Shown: one piece after another, positions 1-4,828 of the stretch
Position numbering within the stretch: position 1 is the first letter of the stretch
Layout of the letters: the number at the start of each line of letters is the position of its first letter
Assembly (NCBI GenBank): GCA_004357435.1
Contig: SMVS01000003.1
Location: 1-6,105 of the forward strand
DNA: 6,105 bases
DNA from: Nitrospina sp.
Lineage (GTDB): Bacteria; Nitrospinota; Nitrospinia; Nitrospinales; Nitrospinaceae
Reading direction: 5' to 3'
Notes under the pieces: model-generated
The model's input: only the letters and a program-made list of their open reading frames with translations
What the model was told of the DNA's origin: nothing
The model's database searches: none
Translations under genes and position numbers: made by a program

Positions 1-403
1 GGGCGTCGTGGTGCTGGTGGGGAAAATGGAAAACGAGATCATGGAAATCGAAGACCCGGAAGAACGCCAGGCCTTTCTCGAGGAACTCGGCTTGCAGGAA
101 ACCGGGTTGGATCGGATGATCCACGAGGGTTACCGGGTGCTCGATCTATGCACATTCTTCACCGTTGGTGAAAAGGAAAACCGCGCCTGGACCATCCCCA
201 AAAATTCCCGGGCACCGCAAGCGGCGGGTAAGATTCATACCGATTTTGAAAAAGGTTTCATCCGCGCCGAGGCCTATAACTTTGACGATCTCGTCAAATA
301 TGGCTCAGAATCCGCCGTCAAGGAAGCCGGACAACTGCGCGTCGAAGGCAAGGACTACGTGGTGAAAGACGGTGACATCCTGCACTTTCGATTCAACGTG
401 TGA
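1..403 (+). CDS. ychF: Redox/ribosome-associated ATPase/GTPase YchF, C-terminal part (5' truncated)
   Basis: The frame is open from base 2 to the TGA at 401-403, so the gene begins outside the window. About 133 residues are present, against roughly 360 for the family, so the P-loop and the coiled-coil arm are missing. The fragment begins at the end of the nucleotide-binding domain, with an acidic helix (residues EDPEER) and the LGL/GLDRMI segment. It then runs into the TGS domain. The near-invariant block AAGKIHTDFEKGFIRAE (about bases 209-280) and the family C-terminus, ending DGDILHFRFNV, are intact, so the gene looks functional. YchF is an Obg-related, ribosome-binding P-loop NTPase that prefers ATP and is linked to translation and the oxidative stress response. 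This is family knowledge. The gene converges on the leftward gene ending at 642. Identification is firm. Confidence 0.96.
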   Translation, partial: GVVVLVGKMENEIMEIEDPEERQAFLEELGLQETGLDRMIHEGYRVLDLCTFFTVGEKENRAWTIPKNSRAPQAAGKIHTDFEKGFIRAEAYNFDDLVKYGSESAVKEAGQLRVEGKDYVVKDGDILHFRFNV

Positions 404-641
404 AAAAATTCAACCCCAGATGAAAACCCAGATCCTTCCTCCCCTTACCAAGGGGAGGATACAGAAGGGGTGGTTGGTCACTCTAAGTTCGTCGATAAAC
501 TCAAGGTAAACTCTGCGAAGAACCTGGGCTTATGCAAAACCCTTGTTCAAAAGGGACGATGGTGGGTTCACCTCTGGCGTCATGCTCCGCCGGTGTTGAA
601 CGCACGCGGAGTTTGGCCTCTCACTTCCAGCCGCAGGCGGG
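404..641. other. Gene-free convergent intergenic region with several inverted repeats
   Basis: No convincing gene is seen here. Reading frames that cross it are short and resemble no protein family. It contains a strong palindrome (437-459, listed separately). It also has a weaker inverted repeat CCCTT (540-544)/AAGGG (551-555) with a 6-nt loop, and CTCCGC (585-590)/GCGGAG (606-611) with a 15-nt loop. No run of T follows any of them on either strand, so none is a standard intrinsic terminator. The region separates the ends of ychF and the leftward secreted-protein gene. It may hold a decayed dispersed repeat. Confidence 0.6.
437..459. repeat. Perfect 10-bp inverted repeat, dispersed-repeat-like
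   Basis: The arms TCCTCCCCTT (437-446) and AAGGGGAGGA (450-459) are perfectly complementary around the 3-nt loop ACC. A second G-run (467-474, GGGGTGG) follows. The hairpin lies 33 bases after the ychF stop and could stall transcription or protect the mRNA 3' end. It lacks a T tract, so I do not call it an intrinsic terminator. A related core, CCTCCCCT...CCAAGGGG, recurs at 2715-2731, which suggests a repeat family of this genome. The symmetric palindrome means the strand cannot be assigned. Confidence 0.75.
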
Positions 642-1496
642 TTAAAGGGCTTTGTTCCGGCGGCGTTCGTACACTTTCCAGATGCGGACCGCAGCTTGCC
701 GTTGCCGTGTGGTGCCGCCGTTATAAATCTGAGTCAAATCCTGCCCGGTGATTCGAGTCAGCACGATACTCATCACATCGGTCACCACATCGGGGCCGTA
801 GTGAATCAAGCCCTCGCCCCCCGCCATCGGTTCCAACGTGATCTTGCGGATGGCCAAACGCCTCGCGTCATCCATGTGTTTGATAATGGCCGGCATCGCT
901 TCCACTCCCAACCCGATCAACGTATTGTAAATCGCCTGCGCCTCGCCTGGTTGGGTATCGCGATCCACCATCATCTTCACCAACAGCGCCACCTGCGATT
1001 CCAGGGCCAAATCGTGCGTCGCAAAATAAAGATCGCTGTCCCGGATGAGCTGTTCCTGCAGTTCCAATTCCAGCCTGACTTTTGAGGTCAAATCCTCGCT
1101 CGCGGCCTGAACCGTTTGCGGAGAATACGCGGCCAGGTAATAATTCTTGCCAGAAGATTGCAGGAACAAAATCGCCTCCCTCTCGTGCAGCGCCACCAAC
1201 TGCTCGCGCGTGAACCCGCTATACTGCTCCGTAGCGGTGTAGTAGCGAAAGGTCAGGTCGTTGTTCGCCAGCGATCCTTTATAGATGTTGTGGACAGCGA
1301 CGGCCACCGGCAGGTACACGTGGTCGCCGGTTTCCCCGGCAGAACGGATAAGATCAACCGGCACCGTTATTTTTCCTTCCGCAATCAGGTGACTGCTCGC
1401 CACCAGTTGCCAGAAGGCAATGTCGTCATTGCCGAATCCCGCGGTGGGAACCCATAGCGTCAAAACAAAAATTAAAGTTTTAAAATAAGCCTTCAT
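642..1496 (-). CDS. Exported protein of unknown function
   Basis: This encodes 284 residues from ATG (1494-1496) to TAA (642-644). An AAGAGG Shine-Dalgarno sequence sits just upstream (about 1500-1505 on the plus strand), which supports the start. Residues 1-22 form a signal peptide: MKAYFK with two lysines, the hydrophobic stretch LIFVLTLWVP, then TAGFG with likely cleavage near residue 20-22. The mature protein is therefore probably periplasmic or secreted. The N-terminal half (about 25-130) looks beta-rich. Residues 138-180 are helical and acidic. Residues 190-280 have helix-pair character (GLGVEAMPAIIKHMDD, then RQRQAAVRIWKVYERRR), reminiscent of HEAT-like helical domains in environmental bacterial proteins. 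That resemblance is an impression, not an identification. It has no cysteines and no catalytic motif that I recognise. It lies 111 bases downstream of the dehydrogenase gene on the same strand, so cotranscription is possible. Its own Shine-Dalgarno sequence allows independent expression. I do not know the function. Confidence 0.85.
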   Translation of the reverse strand: MKAYFKTLIFVLTLWVPTAGFGNDDIAFWQLVASSHLIAEGKITVPVDLIRSAGETGDHVYLPVAVAVHNIYKGSLANNDLTFRYYTATEQYSGFTREQLVALHEREAILFLQSSGKNYYLAAYSPQTVQAASEDLTSKVRLELELQEQLIRDSDLYFATHDLALESQVALLVKMMVDRDTQPGEAQAIYNTLIGLGVEAMPAIIKHMDDARRLAIRKITLEPMAGGEGLIHYGPDVVTDVMSIVLTRITGQDLTQIYNGGTTRQRQAAVRIWKVYERRRNKAL

Positions 1497-1499
1497 TTT

Positions 1500-1505
1500 A
1501 CCTCT
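1500..1505 (-). promoter_or_regulatory. Ribosome binding site of the exported-protein gene
   Basis: Read on the minus strand, AAGAGG is followed by TAAA and then the ATG at 1496. It is one of the better Shine-Dalgarno matches in the window. It fixes the start just before the signal peptide. Confidence 0.6.
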
Positions 1506-1607
1506 TAATATTTTTCCAAAAGATTCACGCCATCCAACGTAACGTTAAACCTCAAAGTGAACTCTGGCATCCTGCCCAACCCCTGCTGAGTGCTACTTCC
1601 GTTGGAC

Positions 1608-2594
1608 CTATTGCCCGCGGCGGCTCGCCGCCCAGCCTGGGACCAGGCTTCGCGGGGTTTTGCCGGCGAGTGCGTCGATCACGTTATCCGCCACCAACAG
1701 CGCCATCCGGTCGCGCGTCTCGACGCTGGCGCTCCCGATATGCGGCAGGATCATCAGGTTGTCGAGTGCAGTCATGCCCGCACTCAGCGCCGGTTCGTTT
1801 TCAAACACGTCCAGCGCGGCGCCGGCAATCCTGCGATTTTGGAGCGCTGTGACCAACGCCTCATCGTCCACCACCTTACCGCGCGCAGTGTGAATGAGAA
1901 TCGCCGTCGGTTTCATCATCTCAATTTGCTCCTGGCCGATCAAGTGCCGGGTGGCATCGGTCAAGGGCACATGCAGGGTGACGAAATCGGACCGCTTGAG
2001 CAACTCCGGCAGAGTCACAAATTCGGCGTTCAGGTTTTTCTCTTCCGCCGTTGGCAAACGATGCCGCTGGTGATACAACACGGACATTTTGAAGCCGGCC
2101 GCACGCCGCGCCACCGCCCGGCCAATTTCCCCGCACCCGATCACGCCCAGCGTTTTCCCAAAAACGTCATTGCCGAGGAACAGTTTGGCCTGCCAACCGT
2201 GGAACTGTCCTTCACGGGTGTAGCGGTCGGCGGGCACAATCTGCCGGGCGGTGCCGAGGATCATGGCCCAGGTCAAATCCGCCGTGGTCTCGTGCAAAAC
2301 ACCCGGCGTGTTGCTCACCCAGATACCTTTTGCGTGCGCGCGCGGCACGTCGATGTTGTTGTAGCCGGCCCCGTAATTGGCAATGATTTTTAAATCCGCG
2401 CCACGGTCGATGACCCCGGCGTCCATTTTGTCCGTCAGGTAAGTGATCATGGCCTGGCTGGATTCCGCGCGCTGGATCAACTCCGCCGGCGACAGGGAAT
2501 CGCCTGATCCGTTGTATCGCACGTCAAACCGGGAGCGCAGAACCTCCAGGGCGGGTTCCGGAAAGATGTGGGTCACGGCAACAGTCGGTTTCAT
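1608..2594 (-). CDS. D-2-hydroxyacid dehydrogenase (glyoxylate/hydroxypyruvate reductase-like)
   Basis: This is a full-length 328-residue member of the D-isomer-specific 2-hydroxyacid dehydrogenase family, a cytoplasmic NAD(P)-dependent enzyme interconverting 2-oxoacids and D-2-hydroxyacids. The substrate-loop motif NYGAGYNNID is at residues 73-82. The Rossmann glycine motif GCGEIG is at 153-158. The catalytic triad is Arg238 (in HTARGK), Glu267 (in FENEP) and His285 (in LPHIGSAS). The end of the second Rossmann strand (about 172-179, VLYHQRHR) lacks the Asp that selects NADH and carries basic residues, so NADP(H) is the more likely cofactor by inference. The overall pattern fits glyoxylate or hydroxypyruvate reductase or 2-ketogluconate reductase. 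Sequence alone does not settle the substrate. The start ATG at 2592-2594 gives the family's usual N-terminus (MKPTVAVTH), although no strong Shine-Dalgarno sequence precedes it. A long open frame on the opposite strand of this gene is a codon-bias shadow. Confidence 0.95.
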   Translation of the reverse strand: MKPTVAVTHIFPEPALEVLRSRFDVRYNGSGDSLSPAELIQRAESSQAMITYLTDKMDAGVIDRGADLKIIANYGAGYNNIDVPRAHAKGIWVSNTPGVLHETTADLTWAMILGTARQIVPADRYTREGQFHGWQAKLFLGNDVFGKTLGVIGCGEIGRAVARRAAGFKMSVLYHQRHRLPTAEEKNLNAEFVTLPELLKRSDFVTLHVPLTDATRHLIGQEQIEMMKPTAILIHTARGKVVDDEALVTALQNRRIAGAALDVFENEPALSAGMTALDNLMILPHIGSASVETRDRMALLVADNVIDALAGKTPRSLVPGWAASRRGQ

Positions 2595-2612
2595 ATGGAT
2601 ACGCTTTCTGAG

Positions 2613-2627
2613 GCGGAGTACCTCCGC
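2613..2627. repeat. 6-bp perfect inverted repeat in the dehydrogenase leader
   Basis: GCGGAG (2613-2618) and CTCCGC (2622-2627) flank the 3-nt loop TAC. The site lies 18-33 bases upstream of the dehydrogenase start codon, so it would fall in the leader or promoter and could be an operator or a leader hairpin. The same hexamer pair in opposite order occurs at 585-611, so it may instead be part of a repeat family. Function is unproven. Confidence 0.4.
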
Positions 2628-2640
2628 AGTTAATTGTCAA

Positions 2641-2748
2641 AACTCTATCTTGCGCTCAACAACGGTGAGGCATGAAGCTGGAGTTCAGCTAATTGCCTCC
2701 CTCGCGAGGGGGTGCCTCCCCTGCCAAGGGGCAACGGGAAATAGAGTT
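2641..2748. repeat. 108-bp palindrome cluster bounded by 8-bp terminal inverted repeats (MITE-like)
   Basis: AACTCTAT (2641-2648) and ATAGAGTT (2741-2748) are perfect inverted repeats. Between them are three more structures. One is a two-step stem, GAGGCA (2667-2672) and AGCTG (2676-2680) pairing with CAGCT (2686-2690) and TGCCTC (2694-2699), with matched 3-nt internal gaps and a 5-nt loop. Next is a 12-bp perfect palindrome CCCTCGCGAGGG (2699-2710). Last is CCCCT (2718-2722)/AGGGG (2727-2731) with a 4-nt loop. There is no coding capacity. The arrangement is that of a small non-autonomous mobile or REP-type element. I do not see a clear target-site duplication, so mobility is inferred. Confidence 0.5.
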
Positions 2749-2901
2749 CATCATATTATGAAAATTTTCTGTTCCATGCCACCTTCAATTGCCGGGTTCG
2801 CGGTTTCTGGGTGATCCCGAGCCGGAGTTGATGTAAAATTGATGAACGTTGCAGATCAACAAAAATTTCAGGGGATTTGAGACCGGGCCAAGGTGGCATT
2901 A

Positions 2902-2940
2902 ATGATGTTGCAAATCAACGAAATATTAAAAAGTATTTAA
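2902..2940 (+). other. Vestigial queE start: 12-codon mini-ORF
   Basis: ATG ATG TTG CAA ... TAA encodes MMLQINEILKSI, almost the first 13 residues of QueE (MMMLQVNEIFKSI). It then stops at TAA 2938-2940, at the position of the first Gln codon of QueE's QGE motif. An AAGG (2890-2893) lies 8 bases before the ATG, so it could be initiated. It is either a decayed duplicate of the queE 5' end or a leader mini-cistron. No evidence here shows that it is translated. Confidence 0.5.
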
Positions 2941-2963
2941 GCAAAGTTGAGGTGGGATGAGCC

Positions 2964-3020
2964 GTGTTACAAATCAACGAAATTTTCCAAGGATTTGAGA
3001 CCGGGCAAAGGTCACAATGA
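2964..3020 (+). other. Second queE-like mini-ORF overlapping the queE start (ATGA)
   Basis: From GTG 2964-2966 the frame reads VLQINEIFQGFETGQRSQ and stops at TGA 3018-3020. That stop overlaps the first ATG of queE (3017-3019) in an ATGA arrangement typical of translational coupling. GAGGTGGG (about 2950-2956) lies 7 bases upstream as a possible ribosome binding site. The first eight residues match QueE's start apart from V for M and I for V. It may be a repeat fossil or a real coupled leader. Confidence 0.45.
3007..3011 (+). promoter_or_regulatory. queE: Ribosome binding site of queE, within repeat unit 3
   Basis: AAAGG lies 5, 8 and 11 bases before the three successive ATG codons. The 8-base spacing favours the ATG at 3020. 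An equivalent AAGG (2890-2893) occurs in repeat unit 1. Confidence 0.5.
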
Positions 3021-3661
3021 TGATGTTGCAGGTCAATGAAATTTTCAAAAGTATTCAGGGCGAGTCATCGCATGCCGGCCTTCTGTGCGCCTTTGTGCGG
3101 CTGACCGGATGCAATTTGCGGTGCACCTGGTGCGATACCGAGTACGCATTTCACGCGGGCAAAAATATGTCGATCGATGAGATCGTCCGCACCGTGGACA
3201 GCTACGGCCTATCCCTGGTGGAGATCACCGGCGGCGAGCCGCTGTTGCAGGATGGCGTGTACGATCTCATGCAGGCCTTTCTCGCCAAGAATTATCAAGT
3301 CTTGCTGGAAACCGGCGGGTCCTTGCCTCTGGACCGGGTGCCTCACCAGGTCATCAAAATTGTCGATCTCAAATGTCCTGGGAGCGGCGAAGAATCCAAA
3401 AATCTGTTCAGCAATCTGGACCTGTTACAACCCACTGACGAGGTGAAATTCGTGATCCTCGACCGGGCCGATTATGAATGGAGCAAACAAATCATGGCAC
3501 AGTATGGCATCCATAAAAAAGCGCAGGTGCTGTTTTCACCGGTGTACGACAAGCTGGCCCTGAAAGACCTGGCGGAATGGGCGCTGGCAGACAACCTGCC
3601 GGTGCGCCTGCAAACCCAGTTGCACAAGGTGGCCTGGGGCAAGGACACCATTGGCGTGTGA
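3017..3661 (+). CDS. queE: 7-carboxy-7-deazaguanine synthase (radical SAM)
   Basis: QueE converts 6-carboxy-5,6,7,8-tetrahydropterin to 7-carboxy-7-deazaguanine, the ring-contraction step of queuosine and archaeosine biosynthesis. The protein has 214 residues, normal for the family. The N-terminal motif NEIFKSIQGE is at residues 7-16. The radical-SAM cluster motif CX3CX2C is Cys32, Cys36 and Cys39 (GCNLRCTWCD), the canonical spacing. The SAM-binding TGGEP is at 71-75. Three ATG codons in a row open the gene (3017, 3020, 3023). AAAGG at 3007-3011 is best spaced for the second. The family's usual start (ML.VNEIF) points to the third, so the exact start is uncertain by two codons. No queC, queD or queF is adjacent. 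The 5' end belongs to a 59-bp tandem repeat. The next gene, mutY, follows at 52 bases. Confidence 0.96.
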   Translation: MMMLQVNEIFKSIQGESSHAGLLCAFVRLTGCNLRCTWCDTEYAFHAGKNMSIDEIVRTVDSYGLSLVEITGGEPLLQDGVYDLMQAFLAKNYQVLLETGGSLPLDRVPHQVIKIVDLKCPGSGEESKNLFSNLDLLQPTDEVKFVILDRADYEWSKQIMAQYGIHKKAQVLFSPVYDKLALKDLAEWALADNLPVRLQTQLHKVAWGKDTIGV

Positions 3662-3713
3662 AGGCTTCCCCCGGTCCGGCCCATTTTTAAACTCTCCAAA
3701 ATTTCGGCTCCTT

Positions 3714-4799
3714 ATGTTGAAAAATAAAAAGACCGTAAAAATCCGAGGAGCGCTCCTCGATTGGTACGACTCGGAAAAACGCGACTTGCCGTGGCGCCAA
3801 ACCCGCGATCCCTATTCCATCTGGGTTTCAGAAATCATGCTCCAGCAGACCCAGGTGCAAACCGTCATTCCTTATTACCGGCGGTGGATGCGGGCATTCC
3901 CCACGCTTCGCCGGCTGGCCAAAGCTCCCGAAGAAAAAGTTCTCAAGCTCTGGGAAGGGCTCGGATATTATTCCAGAGCGCGCAACCTGAAAAAAGCGGC
4001 GCAGAAAATACAACAGGATTTTAACGGTGTGGTGCCGGAGAATTACCAGGACATCCTCAGCCTGCCGGGCATCGGCAAATACACGGCCGGGGCGATCCTG
4101 AGCATCGCCCACGATCAACCTTTACCGGTGTTGGACGGCAACGTCAAACGCGTGTTGGCCCGACTGTTCGCTCTCAAGGAAAACGGCGCCAGTGGCCGTT
4201 CTGAAAAACGGCTTTGGCAAGTCGCCGAAGATTTTTTGCCGGACACGCGCCCGGGAGATTTCAACCAGGCGGTGATGGAGTTGGGTGCCACCGTGTGCCT
4301 GCCGAAAAATCCGATGTGCCCGCTGTGCCCTCTAAAAAAATATTGCGCGGCAAAAAAACTGGGAGACCCCGAAAGATTTCCGCCGCCAAAACCGCGCACA
4401 CCCGCCAAAAAAATTGAAGTCAGCGCCGCGGTCCTGCAACGCGGGAAAAAAATATTCATTCAACAGCGGCTCCATGACGGACTCATGGGTGGGCTGTGGG
4501 AATTCCCCGGCGGCAAACGGGAAAAAAACGAAACTCCGGAGGACTGCCTGGTGCGCGAAATTCGGGAAGAATTGGGAATCGATATCCGCATTTCTGAAAA
4601 ATTGATGGTCATCAAGCACAGTTACACCCGGTTCCGCGTCACTCTGCATGTGTTCCGGGTGCGGCTGGGGACGGGCCGCCTCAAGCCCACGCAATGCGAG
4701 CAATGGCAATGGGTGAACCATGAGGAGCTGAATTCCTACACATTTCCCGCCGCCAATGGCAAAATTGTAAAGTACCTGACCCAAAACGGCCGCGTGTAA
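3714..4799 (+). CDS. mutY: Adenine DNA glycosylase MutY with intact Nudix box
   Basis: MutY removes adenine mispaired with 8-oxoguanine in base excision repair. From ATG 3714 the protein has 361 residues. The glycosylase domain (about 1-215) contains catalytic Glu40 (WVSEIMLQQTQ), the helix-hairpin-helix LPGIGKYTAG (117-126) and catalytic Asp141 (LDGNVKRVLAR). The [4Fe-4S] ligands are Cys195, Cys202, Cys205 and Cys211, with the standard CX6CX2CX5C spacing. The C-terminal domain (about 232-357) is MutT-like. It carries a complete Nudix signature GX5EX7REUXEEXGU from Gly267 to Ile289, which many MutY proteins have lost. The segment equivalent to the FSH loop that reads 8-oxoG appears to be YTR (304-306). 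The start has no clear Shine-Dalgarno sequence. The frame is open back to TTG 3651 inside queE, with AAGGA at 3641-3645. The 21 extra residues do not look like MutY, so I prefer 3714. Confidence 0.95.
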   Translation: MLKNKKTVKIRGALLDWYDSEKRDLPWRQTRDPYSIWVSEIMLQQTQVQTVIPYYRRWMRAFPTLRRLAKAPEEKVLKLWEGLGYYSRARNLKKAAQKIQQDFNGVVPENYQDILSLPGIGKYTAGAILSIAHDQPLPVLDGNVKRVLARLFALKENGASGRSEKRLWQVAEDFLPDTRPGDFNQAVMELGATVCLPKNPMCPLCPLKKYCAAKKLGDPERFPPPKPRTPAKKIEVSAAVLQRGKKIFIQQRLHDGLMGGLWEFPGGKREKNETPEDCLVREIREELGIDIRISEKLMVIKHSYTRFRVTLHVFRVRLGTGRLKPTQCEQWQWVNHEELNSYTFPAANGKIVKYLTQNGRV

Positions 4800-4828
4800 A
4801 ATTCTTTCGGCCTTTCACCCAGATATTT

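Larger units (their letters stand above)
2595..3016. other. Divergent intergenic region between dehydrogenase gene and queE
   Basis: These 422 bases separate the leftward dehydrogenase gene from the rightward queE and must hold the promoters of both. No promoter matches both the -35 and -10 boxes well. TTGACA occurs at 2635-2640 on the minus strand without a convincing -10. TAAAAT occurs at 2834-2839 on the plus strand without a convincing -35. The left half is a cluster of palindromes (2613-2748) and the right half is a 59-bp tandem repeat (2848 onward). No protein of recognisable family is encoded. Confidence 0.7.
2848..3083 (+). repeat. Four 59-bp degenerate tandem units; the last is the queE start
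   Basis: Units begin at 2848, 2907, 2966 and 3025, exactly 59 bases apart, each opening with GTT(G/A)CA(G/A) followed by TCAA. By hand alignment units 1 and 3 match at 47 of 59 bases and share GGATTTGAGACCGGGC. Units 2 and 4 match at about 31 of the first 41 bases and share AAAAGTATT or a near copy. The array may therefore be two 118-bp repeats (2848-2965 and 2966-3083). Unit 4 lies inside queE from its third ATG, and its similarity to the other units fades after about 40 bases. Each unit carries an AAGG or GAGG-like sequence before the next unit's start codon. A fifth, poorer unit may precede (2789-2847). There are no spacers, so this is not a CRISPR array. Duplication of the 5' end of queE is the simplest origin. 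Confidence 0.85.

Noticed and set aside
470..751. Open frame of 93 codons across the 404-641 gap and into the secreted-protein gene
   Set aside because: It begins inside the C/G-rich repeat, runs antisense to the real gene, and has no recognisable domain or ribosome binding site.
1590..2393. Long open frame (267 codons) on the plus strand opposite the dehydrogenase gene
   Set aside because: The minus strand encodes a complete dehydrogenase with all catalytic residues. The plus-strand translation is rich in Arg, His and Gln, with no family resemblance, as expected for antisense of a G+C-rich gene.
2612..2640. Sigma-70 promoter for the dehydrogenase from TTGACA (2635-2640, minus strand)
   Set aside because: The hexamer 17 bases downstream is TCCGCC, nothing like a -10 box, and no alternative spacing gives a match.
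2758..2814. An 18-codon frame starting MKIFCSMPP as a leader peptide
   Set aside because: It has no Shine-Dalgarno sequence, no following hairpin attenuator and no link to the queE start. It is within chance expectation.
2749..3016. preQ1 riboswitch upstream of queE
   Set aside because: Queuosine genes often carry one, but I could not find the compact H-type pseudoknot pattern (C-rich loop, A-rich tail pairing back before the start codon). The short GTTG-N5-CAAC pairings in each repeat unit are too weak to support it.
2848..3083. CRISPR array
   Set aside because: The units are contiguous, 59 bases long and degenerate, with no unique spacers, and the last is coding sequence.
3660..3700. Intrinsic terminator after queE
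   Set aside because: There is a TTTTT run (about 3685-3689) after a C/G-rich stretch, but the preceding bases form no stable stem beyond CCGG/CCGG.
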